From: Pedobacter lusitanus
Lineage (GTDB): Bacteria > Bacteroidota > Bacteroidia > Sphingobacteriales > Sphingobacteriaceae
Length of the DNA: 64,000 nt
Assembly: GCF_040026395.1 (NCBI RefSeq)
Contig: NZ_CP157278.1
Coordinates: forward strand, 5,394,001-5,458,000
Reading direction: 5' to 3'
The translations under genes were made by a program, and so were the position numbers. Position 1 is the stretch's first letter; the number at the start of each line of letters is the position of its first letter. Positions 36,203-45,295 of the stretch are shown here, piece by piece. The notes beneath the pieces are model-generated. The model was not told the DNA's origin. It saw only the letters and a program-made list of their open reading frames with translations, and searched no databases.

Positions 36203-38224
36203 CTAAATCTGCGGATAGATCAGCAGTTTGGTTTGGGATTCAAACAGATGTTCCAGCTTTCGTTGCGTATAAGTCAGCGAAAGAAGGTATGTTGTTTCCA
36301 GTTTACGGTCCAGTACTACGATCATAAAATCATCGGGCATTATTCTTTCCTTTAATATTCTCCAGTCTTTCCAGATTTCTGTAGCGTCAAATTTGAAAAT
36401 AACGTTTGATTTAATAGACTTTAATGCATGTTCAATATGTGACCGGGTAGACTGATCACAAAAACAATTGACCGACAAACTCAGTTCAGTACTCAGTTTA
36501 CAAACTTTGGAAAGCCATACTTTCATGTTTTTCTCCATCAGATAAGCAGGAGGACAAACCAGCTGTATACCAGTATGAACTGTGATCGGTTTATGAAGAT
36601 GAAGGATAAATAAATTAGCCGGGGACTTTTCAATCAGCGCAGCAGACTTATCTCCCAAAAATTTATCGATAACCGTGTTTTTTCTTGGCCAGCCGGTAAT
36701 AATAATATTGGCCGATTTTTCTTTGGCGATACGAAGTACTCCGCTGGAAACATTGTGATCTAAAGTAGCGATCACTTTGACCAGCGTGTCATTTCCCGAA
36801 GCGTATTTTACTGAGTCATTTAATTTTTTACGGGCAATCAGCAGATTTGCCTGTGCATTATCGCTGTCAGGAACAACAGAAAGCAGATTGATAGGCCTTT
36901 CTGCATCTTTATCCTTAAATAAGACAGCAAGATCAAGCATCGTATCCATGTTATTGAAATCTGCAATAGGAATCAGAATGTTTTCCTGGTTCTGTACAGG
37001 CTCAGGCCCGGTAAGCTCTTCTTCAGAAACAATGTTGCGGCTGGCTTTCTCTGTGGCAAAAGAAGCAAACACGCAGGTAATCAGGATCAGGATAATTGTT
37101 CCGTTAAGAATATTATCGTCGATTATTTTTGCCTGATAACCTACCAGTATAATTGCAAGTGTAGCTGCTGCATGCGCACTGCTCAGTCCAAAAATAAGCA
37201 GCCGCTGATTTTTAGTGTATTTGAAAATCCACTGCGTTAAAGTTGCGGAAAAATATTTCCCCAGTATAGCCACCAGGGTTAAAGCACCAGCAACAATCAG
37301 TGCTTCGGGGCCTCTGAACAAGACCCGCAGATCTACCAGCATTCCTACACTGATCAGGAAAAAAGGAATAAATAAGGCATTACCTACAAATTCAATTCTG
37401 TTCATCAGAATAGAAGAATGCGGAATCAGTCTGTTTAATGCTAATCCGGCTACGAAGGCTCCGATAATCGGCTCTATACCGGCAAGCTGTGCCAGGAAAG
37501 CAGAAAAGAAAACGACCGATAAAACAAAAATATAATGCGATGTTTTCTCACTCTCCAGTTTAGTGAAAAACCATTTGGCAATTCTGGGAATGACTATAAA
37601 CACTGTCGCTGTAAAGATCGTCAGTGATATGGCCAGCTGTATCCAGAAAGAACTGTTCAGCTCACCTTCTACAGATCCCATAATTACAGCCAGAATAATC
37701 AAGACCGCAGTATCCGTCAGAATTGTCCCCCCAACAGTTACTGCCACCGCTTCATTTTTAGCAATACCAAACTTATTGACGATCGGGTAGGCTACCAGTG
37801 TATGCGTAGCAAACATACTTGCTGTCAGGATTGAGGTCAGTAAAGAATAATGCAGCAGATAATAGCAGACCGGAAAACCAATCAGAATAGGTACCGCAAA
37901 GGTCAGGAAACCGAATATAAAACTCTTATGCTTCTTCTTTTTGAATTCCGCCAGATCAAGCTCAATACCGGCAATAAACATGATATAAAGCAGACCTATT
38001 GTGGCAAAAAGTTCTATAGCAGAATTCTTTTTAAGGATATTGAAGCCATTAGGACCAATCACTATCCCCGCAATAATAAAACCTACGATGCCCGGGATTT
38101 TTATCCTTCCCAATAAAATAGGGGCAATCAGTATAATAAACAGTAATAAAGAAAATATCAGTACCGGATTAGTAAAAGGCAGCTGGAATTGCTTCGTAAT
38201 ATGATCAAAAATGTTTGTGTGCAT
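36203..38224 (-). CDS. CPA2-type cation:proton antiporter with C-terminal USP-like domains
   Basis: A 673-residue fusion. Residues of about 20-400 are a Kef/NapA-type Na+(K+)/H+ exchanger with some twelve helices (IPGIVGFIIAGIVIGPNGF, LLYIMFIAGIELDL, AGIEPIIGAFVAGLALNRL, FFLISVGMLVDL). Residues of about 415-530 form a universal-stress-protein fold (ILIPIADFNNMDTMLDLAVLF, ANIIITGWPRK, SPANLFILHL), and 535-673 a degenerate second copy. USP domains bind nucleotides and may regulate exchange. It starts 14 bp after the CPA1 gene on the same strand, so they form an operon. Ion specificity is not readable. Confidence 0.92.
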   Translation of the reverse strand: MHTNIFDHITKQFQLPFTNPVLIFSLLLFIILIAPILLGRIKIPGIVGFIIAGIVIGPNGFNILKKNSAIELFATIGLLYIMFIAGIELDLAEFKKKKHKSFIFGFLTFAVPILIGFPVCYYLLHYSLLTSILTASMFATHTLVAYPIVNKFGIAKNEAVAVTVGGTILTDTAVLIILAVIMGSVEGELNSSFWIQLAISLTIFTATVFIVIPRIAKWFFTKLESEKTSHYIFVLSVVFFSAFLAQLAGIEPIIGAFVAGLALNRLIPHSSILMNRIEFVGNALFIPFFLISVGMLVDLRVLFRGPEALIVAGALTLVAILGKYFSATLTQWIFKYTKNQRLLIFGLSSAHAAATLAIILVGYQAKIIDDNILNGTIILILITCVFASFATEKASRNIVSEEELTGPEPVQNQENILIPIADFNNMDTMLDLAVLFKDKDAERPINLLSVVPDSDNAQANLLIARKKLNDSVKYASGNDTLVKVIATLDHNVSSGVLRIAKEKSANIIITGWPRKNTVIDKFLGDKSAALIEKSPANLFILHLHKPITVHTGIQLVCPPAYLMEKNMKVWLSKVCKLSTELSLSVNCFCDQSTRSHIEHALKSIKSNVIFKFDATEIWKDWRILKERIMPDDFMIVVLDRKLETTYLLSLTYTQRKLEHLFESQTKLLIYPQI

Positions 38225-38238
38225 AAATTCCTTATATT

Positions 38239-39477
38239 TTATTTTACCAATTTGTTAACTACCTTATTTAAGGTCAGTCCCTGCACGATGATCGAAAATA
38301 TAACGATAATATAACTCGCAGAGACAATAAGTGGTTTATAAGCCGAGTCAGGTAAAGATAGTGCAAGTGCGACAGAAATCCCGCCTCTTAATCCTGCCCA
38401 GATCAGGATGCCCAACCTGTTATAATCCGTTTTCAGTGATCTTTTCATCAGGATAGTTGGTGCAGCTATGCTCAGACCTCTGGCAATCAGTACAAAAAAC
38501 ACGGAAAGTAAACTAATCAGCCAGTAATTTGCAGAGAAAGGGATAACCACAATCTGCAGGCCGATCATCACAAACAGGATGGTATTCAGCAGATCGTCAA
38601 TTAATCCCCATACTTTATCCAGTATATCTTTAAGATGTGCTGTATTTGAATTTTCACCCAGTTTCATATTACTCAGCATCAGGTCGGCAGTAACTGCGGC
38701 CAGGGGAATAGACACATGCAGCAGTCCGCCCACTACAGAAATTCCCATTACCATCGATAAAGTAATCATTAATATCGTCTGGAGTTCATCTACTTTTCTG
38801 ACCAGCCTGGTGCAGAAATAACCAGATGCCACACCCAGCAGAATTCCACCAAATACCTCCTGCGCAAATAAAATTGAAGAATGGGACCAGGAAAATGCCA
38901 TAGTTGTATTCTCTGTAAGCTCCCTGAGTGTTACAAACAAAAGAATACCTACACCATCATTAAATAATGATTCACCACCAATAATAGTTTCCAGAGAAGG
39001 CGGGATTTTAGACTTCTTTAAAATAGATAATACCGCAACCGGATCCGTAGGCGAAATCAGTGCGCCAAAAAGGAAACAGTACATTAGTGGAATATCTATA
39101 TGCAGAAAAGATGCAGCCCAGTAAAAAAGAAATCCGAATATTGTGGTACAGCCGATGACACCCACTGTACTCAATACCAGTACCGGACGCTTTTGTTCTT
39201 TAAGTTTGGCAAAATCAAAATGTAATGCACTGGCAAAGAGTAAAAAGGCCAGCATAATGTCCAGCAGAGTTTTGGTGAAATCTATGCTCGCAGTTAATTC
39301 AGAGATGAAATTATAAGCTGCCGGAAAGGTCTTTCCGGTAATCAGAATTAATACAGAAAGACTGATGGCAATCACCATGATACCTATAGTACCGGGCAAT
39401 TTAACATAACGATGATTCAGGTAAGAGATGAGCGCGCTGATGGTTACCAGAATGGTAATCGTAGTAAAAGTATCCAT
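38239..39477 (-). CDS. CPA1-type Na+/H+ antiporter (NhaP-like)
   Basis: A 412-residue, about twelve-helix exchanger of the CPA1 family: LDIMLAFLLFASALHFDFAKLK, GALISPTDPVAVLSILKKSKIPPSLETIIGGESLFNDGVGILLFV, WAGLRGGISVALALSLP. The ESLFNDG and SPTDPVAV motifs contain the conserved ion-coordinating Asp residues. No long cytoplasmic tail is present. It is upstream of the CPA2-USP antiporter gene, separated by 14 bp, so the two exchangers are probably co-expressed for Na+/K+ or pH homeostasis. Confidence 0.93.
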   Translation of the reverse strand: MDTFTTITILVTISALISYLNHRYVKLPGTIGIMVIAISLSVLILITGKTFPAAYNFISELTASIDFTKTLLDIMLAFLLFASALHFDFAKLKEQKRPVLVLSTVGVIGCTTIFGFLFYWAASFLHIDIPLMYCFLFGALISPTDPVAVLSILKKSKIPPSLETIIGGESLFNDGVGILLFVTLRELTENTTMAFSWSHSSILFAQEVFGGILLGVASGYFCTRLVRKVDELQTILMITLSMVMGISVVGGLLHVSIPLAAVTADLMLSNMKLGENSNTAHLKDILDKVWGLIDDLLNTILFVMIGLQIVVIPFSANYWLISLLSVFFVLIARGLSIAAPTILMKRSLKTDYNRLGILIWAGLRGGISVALALSLPDSAYKPLIVSASYIIVIFSIIVQGLTLNKVVNKLVK

Positions 39478-39690
39478 TAATTAAATTAGGGTTTTCCTGA
39501 CAATTTATGGTTTAAACAACAAAATAAGCTAAATTGTTTATTCTCTTTTAAAGATTAATGTATGCTGATTCCGGTAAATCTCTTGCAGAATTAAAAAAAA
39601 ACGATTACTTTAGTCAGTTCACAGAGCTGATGCAAAATTAACAGCTTGTACTTTTAAAATACGTACAGACGTTTTACAAAAATAAATAAG

Positions 39691-40587
39691 ATGCAATATT
39701 CAAAACTTGGAAAATCTGATCTGATATTAAGTAAAATTGGCTTTGGCTGTATGTCTTTATCCGATAATCTCCATGAAAATGAACGGATCATTGGAAAAGC
39801 ACTTGAGGCAGGAATCAACTATTTTGATACCGCAGATCTTTATGAACACGGTCAGAATGAAAGTAAAATAGGAGCATTGTTAAAATCAAAACGGGATCAG
39901 GTTATTCTGGCGACCAAAGTTGGCAATCAGCATAGAGCCGATGGAAACGGATGGGACTGGAATCCTGGCAAAGCTTATATTTTATCCTCAGTAGAAGGAA
40001 GTCTTAAAAGACTGCAGACAGATTATATTGATCTTTATCAGTTGCATGGCGGTACCATTGAAGATCCTGTAGATGAAACTATTGAAGCCTTTGAAATTTT
40101 AAAACAACAAGGTAAAATCAGACATTATGGAATCTCATCTATCCGGCCAAATGTAATCAGAGAATATATTAAAAGATCCGGGATGGTTAGTGTAATGATG
40201 CAATACAGCCTGCTGGATAGAAGACCGGAAGAAGAATGTCTGAAATTGCTTCACGAAAATAATATAGGTGTGCTTGGACGCGGCAGTATTGCCCAGGGAC
40301 TATTAGCTGATAAACCGGCTGCTCCTTATTTAAACTGGTCTGCAGCAGAAGTTGCACATGCAGCTGAAATTGTGCGTTCAGTAACCAGCAGAAACAGTTC
40401 CCCTGCCCAAACCGCTATCCGTTTCGTATTGCAGCATCCGGCATTAAACAGTGCAGTGATGGGCATAAGAACTTTAGCCCAATTGGATGATATTGCTGTC
40501 GCTGCAGATTTTCCGCAGCTTAGCGAACAGGAAATGGATTTACTGCAAAGAGTATCACCTCTGCAAAATTATACAGTACACAGATAA
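39691..40587 (+). CDS. Aldo/keto reductase
   Basis: A 298-residue NADPH-dependent TIM-barrel oxidoreductase. The catalytic tetrad segments are visible: INYFDTADLYEHGQNESKIG (Asp and Tyr), VILATKVGNQ (Lys) and YIDLYQLHGG (His), with the coenzyme region NIGVLGRGSIAQGLL and a C-terminal AVMGIRTLAQLD. The substrate is likely a carbonyl compound. It lies alone between the antiporter operon (divergent) and a hypothetical gene downstream on the same strand. Confidence 0.93.
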   Translation: MQYSKLGKSDLILSKIGFGCMSLSDNLHENERIIGKALEAGINYFDTADLYEHGQNESKIGALLKSKRDQVILATKVGNQHRADGNGWDWNPGKAYILSSVEGSLKRLQTDYIDLYQLHGGTIEDPVDETIEAFEILKQQGKIRHYGISSIRPNVIREYIKRSGMVSVMMQYSLLDRRPEEECLKLLHENNIGVLGRGSIAQGLLADKPAAPYLNWSAAEVAHAAEIVRSVTSRNSSPAQTAIRFVLQHPALNSAVMGIRTLAQLDDIAVAADFPQLSEQEMDLLQRVSPLQNYTVHR

Positions 40588-40645
40588 ATTATACAGCTAA
40601 CCAGCATCAGCAAAAACTCCATCCAACAAAAAAGAAACACAATAA

Positions 40646-41155
40646 ATGAAATTATCATTCGGAACAGAAGTCAATCATCAGCCTAATTATTTTCTGGAGA
40701 AAATATGGAAAGGTTTGCTATCAGGTCCTGGAAATCTTGACGGCAGTTATCAGGATTATCAGCGTCGTCATCTGGAGAAGTTTGGCAAGTGCTGGGATGG
40801 AGATACTTTCGGTGAGTTTCTGGAACCAAAGATCCACACCATTCGCAGAGATCTGGATAACGAATGGAGGGCGGGTATGGAAATTCAGCTGGTTATTAAT
40901 CTGAATTCTACTGACGAATTCCAGTTTGCGCCCATATTAAGATGCCAGTCAGTACAAAGAATACAGATAGACTATTCCAATCTGATTAATGATAATGGTC
41001 CGGCAGTTTTTGTGAACTATGAACTTCTTGATAAAGAAACGCTGGTTCGTCTGGCGGTCAATGATGGTTTTGCTACTGTTGAAGACTTTTTTCTTTATTT
41101 CAATGAAGAATTTACAGGAAACCTGATTCACTGGACACCTTTGAAATACGATTAA
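40646..41155 (+). CDS. Hypothetical protein with possible ASCH-like motif
   Basis: A 169-residue hydrophilic protein without signal peptide. The segment EPKIHTIRRDLDNEWRAGMEIQLV resembles the KIHTIR...W..G core seen in ASCH/PUA-like RNA-binding proteins of Bacteroidetes and phages; this is recognition, not proof. The rest (FQFAPILRCQSVQRIQIDY) also fits a compact alpha/beta fold. Function unknown. Its stop shares bases with that of the convergent ABC exporter gene (TTAA). Confidence 0.72.
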   Translation: MKLSFGTEVNHQPNYFLEKIWKGLLSGPGNLDGSYQDYQRRHLEKFGKCWDGDTFGEFLEPKIHTIRRDLDNEWRAGMEIQLVINLNSTDEFQFAPILRCQSVQRIQIDYSNLINDNGPAVFVNYELLDKETLVRLAVNDGFATVEDFFLYFNEEFTGNLIHWTPLKYD

Positions 41156-43008
41156 CGATAGCCCATTGCCTGGAGATTAAACAGTTCAGCATAGCGGCCG
41201 TTTTTATCCAGCAGCTGCTGATGACTTCCGATTTCTATCAGTTCGCCTTTTTCCAGCACTAGAATTCTGTCAGCCATTCTTACTGTCGAAAAACGATGTG
41301 AAATCAGTACGGCCGATTTTCCATGAGTGAGCTCAGAGAAACGCTGAAATACCTCATATTCGGCCCTGGCATCCAATGCTGCGGTGGGTTCATCGAGAAT
41401 CAGTAACTGGGAATCTTTCATATAAGCTCTTGCTAAAGCCACTTTCTGCCATTCGCCGCCAGAAAGCTCTACACCTTCAGAAAATCTTTTACCCAGCATC
41501 TGGTTATACTGTCCCGGCAGTTTTTCGGCCAGCTGATCTGCCAGACTCTGATGTGCCGCAGAATGTATCAGCGGATCATTCTCTTTTTCTTTGATATTAC
41601 CAACCGCTATATTTTGCGAAAAACTCATCTGATAGCGGATATAATCCTGAAAAATAATGCCCAGGTTCATTCTTAAATCGGCAAGGTCGTATTCTTTCAG
41701 GTCTGTTCCATCCAGTAAAATCCGGCCTTCTGTCGGATCGTATAATCTGGCCAGTAATTTAACCAGTGTAGTCTTGCCAGCTCCATTTTCGCCTACTAAA
41801 GCCAGCTTTTCACCAGGAAGCAAAGTGAAACTTAAATGTCTGTTAGCCCAGCGTTTAGAGTTCACGTACCGGAAACCAACATTTTCGAAAGTAAAACCAG
41901 AACGGATAGGTCTGGGAAAAGGAAGTGGTTTGACAGCCGCTGTAATCTTAGGTTTGATTTCAAAGAATTCAAAGAAATCACGAAGATAAATAGCTCCCTG
42001 GGATACAGCTGTAAACCTTGTCAGAATTCCTTCCAGCAATGTCCTTAACTGTCTGAAAGAACCTGCCAGAAAAGTTAGCTCGCCAATAGTTACTTTTCCG
42101 GAAACTGCATCCAGGATAATTACAATATAGGCACCATAATATCCCGCAGTACCCAGTAAAGTAAAAAAAGTACCCCATGCAGAACGCTGCAGTGCCAGCT
42201 TTTTATTGGCTTTGTAAAACCTGTCAGATAAAACCGAGAAACGGTCAATTACAAAACCCGATAGATTAAATATCTTTATTTCCTTAGCCGTTTCATCACT
42301 GGCTCCCAGAAAACGCAGGTAATCCAGTTCCCTTCTTTCAGGTGTCTGTCCTCTGGTTAACGCATAACTCTGATCATTGAAATAAGATTCACCCAGAAAA
42401 GAGGGCAGGATGGCTATAAATAAAAGAAGAATCAGCCAGGGATTAAATGCAATCAGGCCTGCTGCCAGAAAACCCATGGTAATAAGATCCTGTAGCTGGC
42501 TCATGACCTGCGAAAGTAAGATAGTACGGCCAACAGTTTGCTGACGGGCTCGTTCCAGTTTATCGTAAAATACAGAATCTTCAAACTGATCCAGATCTAG
42601 TGTCGCTGCGTGAGCCATGATCTGTACCGATGTATGTTTAGAGAAAAGATCTCCAAGCAGACTATCCAGCAGAGAGATTGCCCTGTTGAGTAAATCTGAG
42701 CAGACAGCAAGAGCAAATTCCAGTGCAATAAGCTCCCATAAATAGGTTAAGTCGTGATTTTGAGGAGTTTTACTGAACAGAATAACCTGATCGATAATCA
42801 GTTTGCCTACATATAACATGGCCAGAGGAGTTGCCGACCGCACTATCCGCATGAATAAATTGGATATCGTCATGCGGGGACTCGTCTGCCAGACCATTTT
42901 AAAGAATGCCGGCAGGTTTCCCAATGCTGCCATTCTCTCTTTTAGTGTTAAACTTTCCTTTTTAGAGTTTTGTAAAGAAGATTTATTGAACAACCTGTTT
43001 GTCGCCAT
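41152..43008 (-). CDS. ABC exporter, fused permease and ATPase
   Basis: A 618-residue half-transporter from the ATG at 43008 (MATNRLFNKSSLQ). An upstream in-frame ATG at 43053 would add 15 residues inside the preceding gene and is less likely. The N-terminal half has about six helices (IVRSATPLAMLYVGKLIIDQVI), and the ATPase has Walker A GENGAGKTT, Q-loop IIFQD, signature LSGGEWQ, Walker B LLILDEPTAALD and H-loop SHRFS. It acts as a dimer to export lipids, peptides or drugs; the substrate is unknown. It overlaps the metallophosphoesterase gene by 26 bp, which suggests coupling. Confidence 0.93.
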   Translation of the reverse strand: MATNRLFNKSSLQNSKKESLTLKERMAALGNLPAFFKMVWQTSPRMTISNLFMRIVRSATPLAMLYVGKLIIDQVILFSKTPQNHDLTYLWELIALEFALAVCSDLLNRAISLLDSLLGDLFSKHTSVQIMAHAATLDLDQFEDSVFYDKLERARQQTVGRTILLSQVMSQLQDLITMGFLAAGLIAFNPWLILLLFIAILPSFLGESYFNDQSYALTRGQTPERRELDYLRFLGASDETAKEIKIFNLSGFVIDRFSVLSDRFYKANKKLALQRSAWGTFFTLLGTAGYYGAYIVIILDAVSGKVTIGELTFLAGSFRQLRTLLEGILTRFTAVSQGAIYLRDFFEFFEIKPKITAAVKPLPFPRPIRSGFTFENVGFRYVNSKRWANRHLSFTLLPGEKLALVGENGAGKTTLVKLLARLYDPTEGRILLDGTDLKEYDLADLRMNLGIIFQDYIRYQMSFSQNIAVGNIKEKENDPLIHSAAHQSLADQLAEKLPGQYNQMLGKRFSEGVELSGGEWQKVALARAYMKDSQLLILDEPTAALDARAEYEVFQRFSELTHGKSAVLISHRFSTVRMADRILVLEKGELIEIGSHQQLLDKNGRYAELFNLQAMGYR

Positions 43009-44119
43009 GTTTACAAAAATACGTAAACTCTTCGAACAGAGAGGCATCCTCACCAGGTTTCAGTCCATCATGCGGAATAGCATAGTATTTTCCGTTAATC
43101 TGATGTCCTTCTTCTGTTTTTTCAATCTCCAGATTTAAAAAACCATGGAGCATGGTACACGCATTTTCCAGGGTAACTGTCCGGAAAAGTTCATTTTTAT
43201 CCGTATACATCACCTCGTCACTTTCCACTAACCAGTGCAGCTCATCAAATCCACCAGCACCGCAAACAATAAAAGGAACGACTTTCCCATCAGCATATGT
43301 TTTATTAAAACGCTGATAGTTATGTACATGTCCGCTTAGTACCAGATCCGGAGTAACACCTGCAGCTTCAAAAGATTCTTCCATGAAATTAATCATGGGT
43401 AAACTCGAGCTATGGTTGAAATCAGCAGAATACGGAGCATGGTGCACACATACAATAATGGCTTTATCCTGATGTTCAGTTGCAGCCTGTTTAAGCTCAT
43501 CAATAAACCAGGCTTTTTGCTCTTCAGTAATTACACCGAATTTGGGCACATTACTATGTAAACCTATAATATTGGCCAGCGGAGTCTGTAAGGTCCAGTA
43601 GACATGAGGCTGTATTCCGCTCATACGATTTAGTCTTTTACCAAAAGAAACCGGTCTGGGAGTCTTTCCACAAAATACACTGGTAAAAGGTAAAAGACTC
43701 GGATAAGGCGTTGCTGCATCCGGATTGACATCACTGTCATGATTGCCGGCAATGGCATAAATCGTGGAAGGGTAGTTCCTGTAAGGCGTAAAGAATTGCT
43801 GTTCATACTGATCCGCTTCACCATAATGATAAACGATATCACCTACATGATATAGAAATGAGGGCTGATCGGCTGCTTTTTTTGCCTGATGATACTGTTT
43901 GCCCATTTCTTCAGCAATCAGTTTTTGAAAAGAAGGAGATTTCAGGCCTCCGGTATCACCTGCAACCTGAAATATCATTTTATGCGGATCGGGTAAAGAT
44001 ATTTCCGGCTGTATACGGTAAGGATATTCTCCAAACGGTTCTGGCAGCGGCTGGAATTTATAATTGTCGTCTGGTTGGTTTAATTTGAATAAGGGTGTTT
44101 TTCTATTTTCTGATGACAT
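42983..44119 (-). CDS. Metallophosphoesterase (calcineurin-like)
   Basis: A 378-residue dinuclear-metal phosphoesterase with all family motifs: GDTGG (Asp), HVGDIVYHYGE (Asp), GNHDSD (Asn-His), VCVHHAPYS (His) and LSGHVHNYQR (His-x-His). No signal peptide, so likely cytoplasmic. The closest look is to purple-acid-phosphatase-like or general metallophosphatases; substrate unknown. It lies between the DUF47 gene (6-bp gap) and the ABC exporter (26-bp overlap) in one minus-strand operon. Confidence 0.92.
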   Translation of the reverse strand: MSSENRKTPLFKLNQPDDNYKFQPLPEPFGEYPYRIQPEISLPDPHKMIFQVAGDTGGLKSPSFQKLIAEEMGKQYHQAKKAADQPSFLYHVGDIVYHYGEADQYEQQFFTPYRNYPSTIYAIAGNHDSDVNPDAATPYPSLLPFTSVFCGKTPRPVSFGKRLNRMSGIQPHVYWTLQTPLANIIGLHSNVPKFGVITEEQKAWFIDELKQAATEHQDKAIIVCVHHAPYSADFNHSSSLPMINFMEESFEAAGVTPDLVLSGHVHNYQRFNKTYADGKVVPFIVCGAGGFDELHWLVESDEVMYTDKNELFRTVTLENACTMLHGFLNLEIEKTEEGHQINGKYYAIPHDGLKPGEDASLFEEFTYFCKHGDKQVVQ

Positions 44120-44125
44120 GCTTAT

Positions 44126-44767
44126 CTATGCGTTTTTAATCAGGATAGCCTCGAGCACATTCGCAGCATCATCGCATTTATCGGTGGCCATCTCCAGTGT
44201 CTGGAGAATCTCTTTTTGCTTGATGAGCTCAATCGCGTCTGTTTCTGAGATAAACAGACGGGCAATGGCAGTGTTGCAAAGAAAATCTGCCTGGCTCTCT
44301 CCTTTATTAATTCTTAAACAAACGTCGGCAATAATTTTGGTATTCTTGAAATTACGGAGCTCCATTATAGCTAATTCCAGATCTTTGGACATTTCTGTGA
44401 TTAACTTGGCCAGATGTATAATTTCCTGGCTGAAAACATTGATTTTATAAAGCTCAATATTTAAGGATGTAGCATAGATATAATCTGCTATATCATCCAG
44501 TGCACTAACCAGTGCATGAATATCTTCCCTGTCAAACGGGGTGATGAAATTTTTGCTGAGCTCCAGGAAAATTGAATGGGTCAGATCATCACCAGCCTGT
44601 TCAAGTCTTTCTGTTTCTCTGAACTGAGCTATACGTGTCTCTTCATCCTCAGTGGTTACAGTGAGTAACAGGCTCTGTGCTATTTGAACCAGATTTTTTG
44701 CGTCCTGCTCAAAAAGAGGCTGAAATTTTTTATCTTTTGGACTGAAGAAGTTAAATACAGAATTCAT
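44126..44767 (-). CDS. DUF47 (PhoU-like) phosphate-transport accessory protein
   Basis: A 213-residue all-helical PhoU-like protein of the DUF47/Pit-accessory group (FQPLFEQDAKNLVQIAQSLL, DREDIHALVSALDDIADYIYA, ATDKCDDAANVLEAILIKNA). DUF47 genes normally sit directly beside a low-affinity phosphate (Pit) transporter gene and regulate it. Here no Pit gene follows; a metallophosphoesterase and ABC exporter do. It may serve a Pit protein encoded elsewhere. Confidence 0.9.
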   Translation of the reverse strand: MNSVFNFFSPKDKKFQPLFEQDAKNLVQIAQSLLLTVTTEDEETRIAQFRETERLEQAGDDLTHSIFLELSKNFITPFDREDIHALVSALDDIADYIYATSLNIELYKINVFSQEIIHLAKLITEMSKDLELAIMELRNFKNTKIIADVCLRINKGESQADFLCNTAIARLFISETDAIELIKQKEILQTLEMATDKCDDAANVLEAILIKNA

Positions 44768-44836
44768 CGGAATGGGGTTTCTGTAAAAATAAACAGGTAA
44801 TGTTAAGTCTTCATCAAATCTGTATGAGATTAGTTA

Positions 44837-45052
44837 TCAGGCAATCAATTTTCGTAAAACGGTTTCCGGTATGAGGTTGGGATCTTTAAATTGTTTGTTT
44901 AATATCCCGTTTCTGATCCTGATAGTTCTGGTGGAAGTGACAATTACGGCACCAGTTTTAGTATAACTATGAGAAATATAAGATCCGACAGTAGGGTCAA
45001 ACAGCTGGATTCTAAAAAGTAATTCGTGAAAAATGAAAATAGGTAACGGCAC
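44837..45052 (-). CDS. Small hypothetical ORF, weakly supported
   Basis: A 71-residue ORF starting at GTG with no in-frame ATG before the upstream stop. The residue make-up (GAVIVTSTRTIRIRNGILNKQF) is protein-like, but no family, signal or ribosome binding site is recognised. It may be a real small gene upstream of DUF47 or chance. Confidence 0.32.
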   Translation of the reverse strand: MPLPIFIFHELLFRIQLFDPTVGSYISHSYTKTGAVIVTSTRTIRIRNGILNKQFKDPNLIPETVLRKLIA

Positions 45053-45295
45053 GGTGTAAAGGTAAATTAACAGTTTGGTAATGTTTAATTATCATTCTGT
45101 TAATGATGATTTTAAGTTAACATGGATTTAATATTGAGCTTTGTTTTTTCCGGAATTTTGTTCCCGGCCAGCAGGAATATGAGTTAAGAAAATTGTAAGA
45201 TGTTTAAACAGATTGGATTAAATATGATTTTTTTATGATTATTGTGCCCTTCGATATAGAACAATCCCTACATTTGCGCCATTCAAATAAAAAAA
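45053..45295. other. Intergenic region upstream of kup
   Basis: AT-rich, no further gene seen. It carries the divergent control region of kup and the DUF47 operon; the only signal I can name is the -7-like element at 45269-45276. Confidence 0.5.
45269..45276 (+). promoter_or_regulatory. Bacteroidetes -7 promoter element TACATTTG before kup
   Basis: Exact TAnnTTTG match 19 bp upstream of the kup ATG; a TTG at 45242-45244 is a possible -33 element, with wider spacing than usual. Confidence 0.55.

Noticed and set aside
37215..38116. Several plus-strand ORFs inside the antiporter genes
   Set aside because: They are antisense shadows of long membrane-protein genes, with atypical composition and no start signals.
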